The notes beneath the pieces were generated by a model. That model worked only from the letters and a program-made list of their open reading frames with translations. It was not told the DNA's origin and made no database searches. DNA of 64,000 nucleotides, taken from positions 124,001 to 188,000 of the forward strand of contig NZ_FNPK01000006.1 in the NCBI RefSeq assembly GCF_900107285.1, given 5' to 3'. Source of the stretch: Acinetobacter kyonggiensis (GTDB taxonomy: Bacteria; Pseudomonadota; Gammaproteobacteria; Pseudomonadales; Moraxellaceae). Made by a program: the position numbers and the translations under genes. Below are positions 57,292 to 64,000 of this stretch, piece after piece (positions within the stretch are counted from its first letter, which is position 1; each line of letters starts with the position of its first letter).

Positions 57292-57326
57292 AACCTACTT
57301 ATCTTGGGAGAGGTAAGTAGGTTTTT
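57292..57326 (+). terminator. Strong hairpin with T-run, no gene before it
   Basis: ACCTACTTA and TAAGTAGGT pair, followed by TTTTTT. It stands 90 bases past the previous terminator, with nothing coding between. It could end a short unannotated RNA or be a relic. Confidence 0.6.
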
Positions 57327-57423
57327 TATTTTGATAAAAGAAAGTGTTGAGCATATGTATAAGCGATTTGGCAGATCAATCTTTTAACTTCAAGAAAGAA
57401 TGCTTTAAGGCGAAGGGGGTTGA

Positions 57424-57561
57424 AGACGTAAAACTTCAGAATACCGCAAACAGATATGTATTATTGATGATAACTTATACTATTTCTGGCTATTGAGTGA
57501 TTTGAAGCTGTGGGAAGCGATTGATCGGATTGAATTGATTTTAAGAAAGATGAATAATTAA
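57424..57561 (+). pseudogene. Possible gene remnant
   Basis: An in-frame stretch without ATG (EYRKQICIIDDNLYYFWLLS and on to IELILRKMNN) has protein-like composition. The preceding bases in another frame (KECFKAKGVEDVKLQ) look protein-like as well, so a frameshift may separate two halves. Family unknown; low confidence. Confidence 0.3.
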
Positions 57562-57652
57562 ATTTTAAAATTCATCATTAGATAGTTTTTTGACACTATA
57601 TATTCATAAAACTAAAGTATAATATTGTTTTAAAATTTTGAGCTTAATCTAA

Positions 57653-57889
57653 ATGCCGAATATTAATATAAAGAAACTAGATAAACTTGTTAGTGATATA
57701 GTTTTAAAAAATAAAACGCCTGAAAAAATATTAATTGGCTATAAAGCTTATGGAGAGCTAATGAACGATCGAAATTTTTTTGAAGAAGTGGCTGGCTCAG
57801 CTATGGAGCCGAGTAAGAGAAAATATAAGAAGATTAAAATTAAAGTTACTCAAGATGATTATCAGCTTGAAGTGAAGTGTTCAAATTGA
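57653..57889 (+). CDS. Hypothetical protein, 78 aa
   Basis: A Lys-rich small protein (MPNINIKKLDKLVSDIVLKN and so on) with a helical N-terminal part and a basic beta-rich C-terminus (KYKKIKIKVTQDDYQLEVK). No motif is recognised and no strong ribosome-binding site is visible. A+T-rich composition and a neighbouring gene remnant suggest an accessory origin. The bases after it to 58092 hold a terminator at 58044. Confidence 0.5.
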   Translation: MPNINIKKLDKLVSDIVLKNKTPEKILIGYKAYGELMNDRNFFEEVAGSAMEPSKRKYKKIKIKVTQDDYQLEVKCSN

Positions 57890-58043
57890 CATGGCTGTAT
57901 AATAACGTAAGCTCGCTCATTGATCGGGATTTGTCTTATGTATTTTGAATTAATGGTAAAGTAATATTTTGCCAATGATTTAAAATTAAGTAGATATATA
58001 ATAATTTATAGAATCTATCGCTATGTTTTTTGTTTTTAGTTTC

Positions 58044-58071
58044 TACCTCCTACCAAGGAGGTATTTTTTTT
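58044..58071 (+). terminator. Terminator between small genes
   Basis: TACCTCC-TACCAA-GGAGGTA is followed by eight T. It lies 155 bases after the 78-aa gene and 22 before the 34-aa gene. Confidence 0.75.
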
Positions 58072-58092
58072 CTTGAAATTTAGGAAAAACAA

Positions 58093-58197
58093 ATGCTCCA
58101 ATTCCTCCGTAAATTATTCTGTATTCATGCGTATGAATTCGACTTCGATGATAGTGGATACACCCATGAATGCCGCAAATGCGGTAAAGATGATTAA
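58093..58197 (+). CDS. Cys-rich small protein, 34 aa, zinc-ribbon-like tail
   Basis: MLQFLRKLFCIHAYEFDF is followed by DDSGYTHECRKCGKDD. The C-x2-C pair near the end plus Cys10 and His12 could bind one zinc ion. Similar short proteins ending in C-x2-CGK are frequent in phages of this group. AGGA lies 8 bases before the ATG, and a strong terminator (58227-58262) follows. It is too short for most gene finders; I judge it real from the intact signals on both sides. Confidence 0.6.
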   Translation: MLQFLRKLFCIHAYEFDFDDSGYTHECRKCGKDD

Positions 58198-58226
58198 TCG
58201 CTCTCGAATTGCCGAATGTTCTACGG

Positions 58227-58262
58227 CATAGAAAACCCCGTCATTGGTTTGATGGGGTTTTC
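58227..58262 (+). terminator. Terminator after the 34-aa gene
   Basis: AAAACCCCGTCA pairs with TGATGGGGTTTT across a short loop (one G-T wobble). The rest of 58263-58768 is A+T-rich with no supported gene. Confidence 0.8.
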
Positions 58263-58768
58263 TTTTCTATTTTTTCTATCAAGTTTGAGGAAAACTTCTA
58301 GTAAATTGACTACTTCCATATTTTATATTTTTATGTAATTAAATCAATATCTTGATATTTAGGTTTTAACTTTATTCTTGGTTGATATAACCACGATTTG
58401 CATAGAGCTTACTTTACCCCGTGTTGCAATCATTGATATAGATTTATGCCGTTGAATATGCTGATTTTTACATATAGGTAGTGCTGAATCTTAATTTGAT
58501 CGTTGGATCTACGACAACAACAAAGAGATAAAAGGGTTGGTTAATTGAAGAAATAAAGCAAAAACATTGCTCTTAAAATGAATGGCTTTATTTTAATGTT
58601 TGTATCTTATACAGGATACATAGCATATTCATTGGTAATCAGTATAAGGTTTAAAACATCAATTTAAATTTTTATGTGTTAGGTTTATTTTAATTATAAG
58701 GTTGTTCTGTATACTAAATAAAGTTGATAGTATATTTATATTTCAAGATAATTAGAAGGTTTTTGATA

Positions 58769-59206
58769 ATGATAGGATGTATCAGGCTTGTATATGTAAG
58801 TAAATTTTATCGTAATGATGATGCCTTTAAATTGGATTTAATGAATATTTTAACTACTTCAATTAACTACAATACTCAAGAAAATATAACTGGAGTCCTT
58901 TGTTATGGTAATGGGTGTTTTATCCAATGTTTGGAAGGGAAAAAATCAACAGTAAATGATTTATATTTTAATAAAATTTTAAAAGATAATCGTCATATTT
59001 CTTGTCAGTTAATTTATTTTGAGGACGCTAAAGTCCGATTGTTTGACCAATGGGCTATGAAATTTGCTCCTCTTAATGTCAATTTAAGAAATTTCTTTTT
59101 GGAACATCATGGTAGCGAGTTCAATCCATTTCTCCTAAATACATTAACAATTGGACCTTTTTTGAAACTTTTGTCAAAACAAAATGAATGGGAATATTAT
59201 ATTTAA
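58769..59206 (+). CDS. BLUF-domain blue-light photoreceptor (BlsA-like)
   Basis: A 145-residue short BLUF protein with no output domain, like BlsA of Acinetobacter baumannii, which senses blue light through FAD and acts on transcription regulators. The start at 58769 (MIGCIRLVYVS) fits better than an ATG at 58724. The flavin-proximal Tyr9 and Gln53 (CFIQCLEG) are present, spaced as in BlsA, and the ITGVLCYGNG loop and QWAMKF tryptophan are conserved. The C-terminal helices (FFLEHHGSEFNPFLLNTL) match BlsA-type proteins. Confidence 0.92.
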   Translation: MIGCIRLVYVSKFYRNDDAFKLDLMNILTTSINYNTQENITGVLCYGNGCFIQCLEGKKSTVNDLYFNKILKDNRHISCQLIYFEDAKVRLFDQWAMKFAPLNVNLRNFFLEHHGSEFNPFLLNTLTIGPFLKLLSKQNEWEYYI

Positions 59207-59466
59207 ATTAATAAAAATGATCATATTTAAAAATTGTTTTAATTTAACTAACCCGAATCTGGGATAAGAATTTTCCTTTAAAATCATAAAATAAAAATAA
59301 TATATCGATCAAATATCATTAACTTTTATGACCAGTCGTATCACATTAGAGTATTTTTTACTCTAAAAATAGTTATTCTATAACTAAATTCTAAAAATCG
59401 TAGCACAGAAATATTTTCGTAAAATACCATTTCATAAGGTTTTTGGTGTGCTACCAAATTAAGTAA

Positions 59467-59622
59467 TCAGCTATAGCTAAAGAGTATTCAACGCCTCCAA
59501 GCCCTCAGCAAGTCGTTGTTGTGAATCAAAATAGTAGTAACATTAACCAAAATTTGAGCGATCGATTAATGGCTCATGCAATTACAGGTGGTTTAGGAAT
59601 GGGGGATACGTGGAATGGGTAA
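59467..59622 (+). pseudogene. Possible 3' remnant of a gene
   Basis: An open stretch without a start codon (EYSTPPSPQQVVVVNQN and on to HAITGGLGMGDTWNG, then TAA) has a Pro/Gln-rich and Gly-rich makeup like the tail of a membrane-associated protein. It may be a broken gene. The rest of 59207-59723 is A+T-rich and empty. Confidence 0.3.
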
Positions 59623-59723
59623 TTTGGAGGATGAAGACTTTCAAGTTTTTATGGTGAAAAGATGACAATGTAATGCTAAGTTTTAGCCCATGAATAAAAC
59701 TAGATTTCATCCACGGAATATCA

Positions 59724-60128
59724 CTAAAGTTTAGTTGGCTGATATTCGCCTGCAATTGCAGCTGTTAGGAAATTTTGAAAGGTTGGGCATTGCATATGAT
59801 TTTCAGCGGGGCAAGCCGCAGCGTGTCTGAGTCCCTCGCTAATGAAGTGTAATCGTCGTGCCATTTGCTCAATTTGCTCTGCTTTATCATTCAGCATTTT
59901 TCGATCTAGCTCAGGTTGACCATCTTGCCCAAACATCGTGGCAATCTCATTCAAAGAAAAACCCGCTGCCTGCCCCAATGCAATCAATGCCAATTGATCC
60001 AGTACCTGTTTTGCATATTGACGACGTAAACCCTGTCGCCCAATAGATCTGATCAGCCCTTTTTCTTCATAAAACCGTAAGGTCGATGTCGCAACCTTTG
60101 CTTTTTTTGCAACTTCACTAATATCCAT
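59724..60128 (-). CDS. MerR-family regulator with C-terminal cysteines
   Basis: A 134-residue dimeric regulator. The winged HTH is SEVAKKAKVATSTLRFYEEK, then GLIRS; the long dimer helix runs from about 75 to 105. The C-terminal segment HAAACPAENHMQCPTF holds a Cys pair spaced for redox or metal sensing, as in MerR proteins near NAD(P)H reductases. It is divergent from the DUF2938/flavodoxin operon, and the operator at 60143 lies between their starts. Confidence 0.9.
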   Translation of the reverse strand: MDISEVAKKAKVATSTLRFYEEKGLIRSIGRQGLRRQYAKQVLDQLALIALGQAAGFSLNEIATMFGQDGQPELDRKMLNDKAEQIEQMARRLHFISEGLRHAAACPAENHMQCPTFQNFLTAAIAGEYQPTKL

Positions 60129-60137
60129 AAATACCTC

Positions 60138-60168
60138 TTGACTTCAAGTTGACTTGAACTTGCACAAT
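60138..60168 (+). promoter_or_regulatory. MerR-type promoter and operator
   Basis: TTGACT (60138-60143) and CACAAT (60163-60168) are separated by 19 bp, the long spacer typical of MerR control. The dyad TTCAAGT-TG-ACTTGAA (60143-60158) lies in that spacer, as expected for an activator that twists the DNA. Confidence 0.75.
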
Positions 60169-60209
60169 CAATCTATCAGGTTTTGTTTGGAAAAGGTCGG
60201 GGTGATGAA

Positions 60210-60701
60210 ATGAATATTTTGAAATTACTACTTTACATTTTGAGTCTAGGAATCGGTGCAACACTAATCATGGATATTTGGTTATTCATATTAAAAAAAC
60301 TGAATATCCCAACTTTAAATTTTGCATTCCTTGGTCGGTGGGTGGGATGGATTTTCCGCGGCAAAATCATCCACGCGTCAATTGCACAAAGTCCTGAGAT
60401 TCAACATGAATATGTATTGGGCTGGATTGCTCATTACAGTGTCGGAATCCTATTCGCATTTGGTTTCATCTTCATCATAGGGGATGCTTGGTTGCTACAA
60501 CCTCAATTTTATTCTGCCTTATTATTTGGGGTCATTAGCGTGCTAATCCCTTTCTTCGTCATGCAGCCTGCTATGGGTTCAGGCTTCGCAGCATCTAAAA
60601 CACCGCAACCATTGATCAATCGTATCAAAAGCTTGATCAATCACAGTATCTTCGGGTGTGGTTTATTCCTCACCGCTAAATTATTAAATCTTTTTCATTG
60701 A
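60210..60701 (+). CDS. DUF2938 integral membrane protein
   Basis: A 163-residue protein with four predicted membrane segments. ATG 60210 (MNILKLLLYILS) is chosen over a TTG at 60183, because GGGGTGAT stands 8 bases before it. IMDIWLFILKKLNIPTLNF, then GRWVGWIFRG and QPAMGSGFAASKTP are typical of DUF2938, an uncharacterised family often found next to MerR regulators and NAD(P)H oxidoreductases. First gene of the MerR-controlled operon. Confidence 0.85.
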   Translation: MNILKLLLYILSLGIGATLIMDIWLFILKKLNIPTLNFAFLGRWVGWIFRGKIIHASIAQSPEIQHEYVLGWIAHYSVGILFAFGFIFIIGDAWLLQPQFYSALLFGVISVLIPFFVMQPAMGSGFAASKTPQPLINRIKSLINHSIFGCGLFLTAKLLNLFH

Positions 60702-60711
60702 GGACTAAACC

Positions 60712-61284
60712 ATGAAATCAATCGCCATTATCTATCATAGCCGTCAAGGACATACTCAATTTATTGCTCAACAAATTCAAATTGGAGCAGCAAAAATTGA
60801 GAATATGGATATTGATTTATTCACCGCAGAACAACTGATGTCTCACCCTGAATTACTGACCCAATATGATGGTTTAATTTGGGGAACACCCACTTACCTC
60901 GGTGGAGTCTCTGGAACCTTAAAACAACTTATGGATGCTACGGGTCCCTTATGGAAGAAACAGAGCTTTAAAGGAAAATTAGCAGCTGGATTTACCGTCT
61001 CATCGCTTCCCGCTGGTGATAAGCAATCAACACTTATTTCACTTTTCACCTTTTGTATGCAACACGGTATGATATGGGTGGGCAATCCTATTTTACCTGA
61101 ACAACATCAAGGAGTTCCCTACGCGCAAGCGGCTAATCGTCTAGGTTCTTGGTCTGGATTAATGGCACAAGCTGAACATGCGAGTGCGGCAGATGCATTT
61201 GATTTAGGCGATATTAAAACAGCGCAATTGTTTGGGGGAAATTTTGCATCAAACCTAAATGCATACCAAGGAGTGGTTATGTGA
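60712..61284 (+). CDS. Flavodoxin-fold NAD(P)H-dependent oxidoreductase (WrbA-like)
   Basis: A 190-residue FMN enzyme. The phosphate loop is YHSRQGHTQF (residues 8-17); WGTPTYLGGVSG and TVSSLPAGDKQ contact the flavin, as in WrbA/NAD(P)H:quinone oxidoreductases. The likely role is two-electron reduction of quinones or other electrophiles. It starts 10 bp after the DUF2938 gene, and its ATGTGA end overlaps the start of the DUF2798 gene. Control by the MerR protein suggests response to redox stress. Confidence 0.9.
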   Translation: MKSIAIIYHSRQGHTQFIAQQIQIGAAKIENMDIDLFTAEQLMSHPELLTQYDGLIWGTPTYLGGVSGTLKQLMDATGPLWKKQSFKGKLAAGFTVSSLPAGDKQSTLISLFTFCMQHGMIWVGNPILPEQHQGVPYAQAANRLGSWSGLMAQAEHASAADAFDLGDIKTAQLFGGNFASNLNAYQGVVM

Positions 61285-61499
61285 AGAGTGTGAATCTTTT
61301 ATTTCCACTCATTTTATCTTGCATGATGTCATTTCTGATCACAGGTATTACTACATTAAAGACTGTTGGTTTCATCGACAATCTTTTTTCGGTGTGGATG
61401 TCAGCATGGATAGTAGCGTGGATGTTTGCGTTTCCAAGTGTATTGATCTGCACACCCATTGCCCAAAAACTTGTCAGCTTAATTGTTAAAAATCGCTGA
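61281..61499 (+). CDS. DUF2798 two-helix membrane protein
   Basis: A 72-residue protein with two membrane helices. The GTG start at 61281 overlaps the stop of the oxidoreductase (ATGTGA), with AGGAG 7 bases upstream. FPLILSCMMSFLITGITTLK and WIVAWMFAFPSVLICTPIA are typical of DUF2798, which is often fused in context with reductases and MerR regulators. Last gene of the three-gene operon. Confidence 0.85.
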   Translation: MKSVNLLFPLILSCMMSFLITGITTLKTVGFIDNLFSVWMSAWIVAWMFAFPSVLICTPIAQKLVSLIVKNR

Positions 61500-61674
61500 G
61501 CCTTATATTGTTATGTACGCAAAAACGTACACAGCTTGTGATGATTGACGAATATACGACAGCCAGTAGACCTTTTGATTTATACAAATACACTTTTTAA
61601 GAAAAACTGCTCTGTAATTTAGTCTTGAAGTATTGGAAGTCCAGTAAGTAAGCTTTCCAGTTAATACCCAAATT

Positions 61675-61700
61675 GCCCTATTCAACAATAGGGCTTTTTT
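61675..61700 (+). terminator. Terminator of the MerR-controlled operon
   Basis: GCCCTA-TTCAACAA-TAGGGC is followed by six T. The bases 61500-61674 before it hold no gene. Confidence 0.75.
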
Positions 61701-61985
61701 ATGGGCAGTCTCACCCTTAAGGCCATTACAGATCAAACGCCGTATGTTCAAAAGATTAAAGGCGCTTTAGAAAAGGCGACAGGACAATCTATTCCATGGC
61801 GCAAATTTAATAGCACTCCTAAACAGCTGTCAGAAAAATTGGAACATGAAAAGCAACTTGCTCTATATGTCCCCATGATAAGCAATAATTTTGGGATGGT
61901 ATATCCACAAAGAGCGGGAATTTTTGTGCGCCAAAGTGTACAAAGTTGCTTGAATTTTATTCCAAGGGTTATCTGCAAAAATTGA
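61701..61985 (+). CDS. Doubtful 94-aa open frame
   Basis: The frame starts with ATG right in the end of the terminator T-run, with no ribosome-binding site. The first half (SLTLKAITDQTPYVQKIKGA and on) looks protein-like, the second half less so. It may be a relic or a chance frame. The DNA up to 62084 beyond it is empty. Confidence 0.3.
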   Translation: MGSLTLKAITDQTPYVQKIKGALEKATGQSIPWRKFNSTPKQLSEKLEHEKQLALYVPMISNNFGMVYPQRAGIFVRQSVQSCLNFIPRVICKN

Positions 61986-62084
61986 GGGTAATTTGAGTAA
62001 TGGATGCATTAGAAAATCACAACCATGTGCTATTTAGGTTGAATATTAGTCAATTTATTGGTGATGTTTTTAGAATTGTACATA

Positions 62085-62114
62085 AAAAAGCCGACTTGTT
62101 TATGAGTCGGCTTT
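62085..62114 (-). terminator. Bidirectional terminator before the SmvA-like gene's 3' end
   Basis: AAAAGCCGAC and GTCGGCTTTT form the stem, with A- and T-runs on both sides. It lies 86 bases beyond the exporter stop codon. Confidence 0.75.
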
Positions 62115-62199
62115 TATTATTTTGAGGCTGGTTGAAATTCATTAAGTGGTTGATAGTTAAATTAATATGCAAATTTACTTAGTATGGTCGCCATTTATG

Positions 62200-63699
62200 T
62201 TAAATGGATAGTGATTTAGTGGAAGTTTCCCTCCAAAAGATCCAGATAAAGATAGCAAGAAACAAAAGTATTAAACTTGAAAAGATTAAAATAGAGCTAT
62301 GAGCCATAACAAAAGCTGAGTTGGCTGATTTTATGATGAGATCTGCACTTTCTGCCGATAAATTTGGAAGAACTTGATAAGTTCCTCCTATAGAACTTTC
62401 AGCTATTTTTAGTTGATCAGCACTAAAAAAATGATAAAAATCTACATTTTTTGTGTAGAAAAAAGATGCCATTAAACCAAAAATTGTTACACCCAAACCG
62501 GTTCCTAATTCATAGGACATTCCTTCAATAGCACCAGCCGATGATGCTTGTTCAATAGGTGCTCCTGATAAAATTGCGGATGTAGCTGCTAAAAAAGCAC
62601 ATAGGATACTTAGCCCTAATAAGATCATACAAAAAGCTGAAAATAAGTATTCAGTTTCAAAATTAACAACTGATAAAAAATATATAGATACAGAACTCAG
62701 TATTAAGCTAAATACAGCAACTTTTTTAGCTCCAAACTTATTTAGAAGAGGTGTACTAATCACGCCACCCACACTGACTGCAATCATAAACGGTAAAATA
62801 TATAGACCAGCTTCTAATGGACTAAATTGATACACATATTGTAGTTTTTGGGAAATAAGTAACTCAAATCCTACCAGTGCAATCATAGCAACAACTGAAA
62901 TGGTGAAACCATATTTCACGGATTTCGATGTGAATAGCTTAAGATCAAATAGTGGTTGATCACTTTTAATTTGCCTTTTTACAAATAAAAAACCGAGTAC
63001 AATCCCTATAAGCCCAAGAAGAATGAATTGAGGATCAAATTCTTTTAAGCCGGCTTTTAAACTGTAAATTACTAAAAGAATGGCTGTTATAAGTATTAGC
63101 GCATCTAATATATTTAATTTTTTTTCATGTATAAAATTTTGTTTAGGCAGATACTTTAAAATACATACAGTGACAACCAAGACAATAGGAACATTAATCA
63201 GAAACACTGATCCCCAATAGAAATATTCTAATAGTAATCCACCGACTAGAGGTCCGAAAGCGGCACCAGCCCCTCCAGCCATAACCCACATTCCTAGAGC
63301 AAAGTTTCGTTCTTTTTCATCCATGAATGTATGGCGTAGACAAGCTAAAGTTGCAGGCATAATCATTGATGCACCTAAGGCCAATATAGCTCTTGAAAAA
63401 ATTAAAAAATTTGCTGTAGGCGAAAGTGCTGCTAGCACCGAGGTTATACCAAAGATGATACTGCCCATAAGCATGAGTTTTCGATAACCAACTTTATCGC
63501 CTAAGGCACCCATTACTAAAATAAGCCCAGCCATCAACAATGGATAAATATCAATAATCCATAATAGTTGTGATGTGCCTGCTTTTAATTCTTGGCTTAA
63601 TGTAGGTACAGCGATATGAAGTACAGTTGCATCAATAGCCACAGGAAGATAAAGCCCAACGACAATGGCTAAAATGAACCATTTGGGATGTAAAAACAT
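62200..63699 (-). CDS. smvA: DHA2-family multidrug exporter, SmvA-like
   Basis: A 499-residue inner-membrane proton antiporter of 14 predicted helices (DHA2 family). The N-terminus (VAIDATVLHIAVPTLS), LLWIIDIYPLLMAGL and GAAFGPLVGGLLLEYFYWGS match SmvA/QacA closely; these export quaternary ammonium compounds and other cationic biocides. The start at 63699 abuts a 46-bp palindrome, so no ribosome-binding site is possible except within it. A divergent TetR gene starts at 63802, as in smvA-smvR pairs. Confidence 0.88.
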   Translation of the reverse strand: MFLHPKWFILAIVVGLYLPVAIDATVLHIAVPTLSQELKAGTSQLLWIIDIYPLLMAGLILVMGALGDKVGYRKLMLMGSIIFGITSVLAALSPTANFLIFSRAILALGASMIMPATLACLRHTFMDEKERNFALGMWVMAGGAGAAFGPLVGGLLLEYFYWGSVFLINVPIVLVVTVCILKYLPKQNFIHEKKLNILDALILITAILLVIYSLKAGLKEFDPQFILLGLIGIVLGFLFVKRQIKSDQPLFDLKLFTSKSVKYGFTISVVAMIALVGFELLISQKLQYVYQFSPLEAGLYILPFMIAVSVGGVISTPLLNKFGAKKVAVFSLILSSVSIYFLSVVNFETEYLFSAFCMILLGLSILCAFLAATSAILSGAPIEQASSAGAIEGMSYELGTGLGVTIFGLMASFFYTKNVDFYHFFSADQLKIAESSIGGTYQVLPNLSAESADLIIKSANSAFVMAHSSILIFSSLILLFLAIFIWIFWRETSTKSLSI

Positions 63700-63745
63700 A
63701 AAAATAGTATAAAATTGAACATATGTTCAATTTTATACTATTTTT
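63700..63745. promoter_or_regulatory. 46-bp perfect palindrome, TetR operator candidate
   Basis: AAAATAGTATAAAATTGAAC, then ATAT, then its exact reverse complement, extended by one A/T pair on each side. It lies between the exporter start and the TetR start. The inner half TTGAACATATGTTCAA is the likely binding core. Both promoters must overlap it. Confidence 0.85.
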
Positions 63746-63801
63746 TGATTTTTTACGCAACTTGTATATGCTGATCATGTTGTGAATGACTGTGTTAGAA
63801 A

Positions 63802-64000
63802 ATGAGCTACTTAAGTAAAACGGAAAGAAAAAAACAGATCTTAGATGTTGCTATGACAATCGCATTAGATGATGGTTTGAATACATTGACAGTACGTAAT
63901 TTGGCTCAAAAAGCTTCTTTGTCTGTAGGGCTTATTCATCATCACTTTAAAACTATTCAAGAATTAAAGTGTGAAGTCTTTATGCAGCTCATTTATAAGA
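63802..64000 (+). CDS. TetR-family regulator, cut by the window end
   Basis: Only the N-terminal 66 codons are present. The HTH is clear: TVRNLAQKASLSVGLIHHHF, typical of TetR repressors. It is divergent from the SmvA-like exporter gene, and a 46-bp palindrome lies between the two, so it probably represses the exporter and itself and is released by a cationic drug (SmvR-like role). The ligand domain is outside the window. Confidence 0.9.
   Translation, partial: MSYLSKTERKKQILDVAMTIALDDGLNTLTVRNLAQKASLSVGLIHHHFKTIQELKCEVFMQLIYK

Noticed and set aside
61259..61489. Frames overlapping the DUF2798 gene on both strands
   Set aside because: The GTG-started DUF2798 frame has the ribosome-binding site, the overlap with the preceding gene and family resemblance.

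Overview
The window looks like chromosomal DNA of an Acinetobacter species (Moraxellaceae). The base composition is low in G+C. Proteins such as the short BLUF photoreceptor resembling BlsA, AcnB, Coq7 and the TamA/TamB pair fit that group. Identification rests on recognition of protein families, not on a database search. Most of the window is ordinary housekeeping and catabolic sequence, with accessory islands in between.

Layout. 1-1.6 kb: end of prfA, prmC, a small unknown gene. 2.0-4.4 kb: a secreted sphingomyelinase-like phosphodiesterase followed by a lipase-foldase-like protein; the foldase C-terminus was rewritten by a 25-bp tandem duplication, and the operon is bracketed by short related repeats. 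4.7-10 kb: an AraC regulator divergent from a fatty-acyl-CoA gene set (SDR, acyl-CoA dehydrogenase, acyl-CoA synthetase). 10.08-12.63 kb: a type I-F CRISPR array with 43 identical repeats and 42 spacers and no cas gene anywhere in the window. 12.9-19 kb: MoeB-like protein, AarF/UbiB kinase, FolB, FolK-like protein, a lipoprotein, Coq7 and an LplT-like transporter. 19.1-26.4 kb: tamA-tamB. 26.6-28.8 kb: LysR regulator divergent from a YnfM-like exporter, followed by a gene remnant. 29-31 kb: cold-shock protein, initiator tRNA, two small genes. 31.1-33.8 kb: acnB. 33.8-35 kb: two orphan genes. 35-41.6 kb: aromatic amino acid permease, a hydrolase, small membrane proteins, brnQ, map. 42-48.6 kb: LysR regulator, hydrolase, a PadR regulator divergent from fadH with two clear operator palindromes, a SnoaL-like protein and an ABHD/YheT hydrolase. 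48.8-51.6 kb: very A+T-rich DNA with a string of tiny genes. 51.9-56.8 kb: YedK/HMCES, photolyase, a candidate iron-regulated small RNA and a TonB-dependent siderophore receptor. 57-59.2 kb: small unknown genes, then a BLUF light sensor. 59.7-61.5 kb: MerR regulator divergent from a three-gene redox/membrane operon. 62.2-64 kb: SmvA-like exporter divergent from a TetR regulator, separated by a 46-bp perfect palindrome.

How they work together. Several divergent regulator/target pairs carry visible operators (PadR/fadH, MerR/DUF2938 operon, TetR/smvA). The light-related genes (photolyase, BLUF protein) lie within 5 kb of the iron-uptake locus, where two Fur-like boxes are visible: one inside the promoter of an unannotated roughly 90-nt RNA with three hairpins and a terminator, the other directly before the receptor gene. 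That Fur-box/small-RNA unit is my best candidate for something undescribed. A dispersed intergenic repeat present twice, with compensatory changes in a conserved stem, and the lone I-F array are the next most interesting items.
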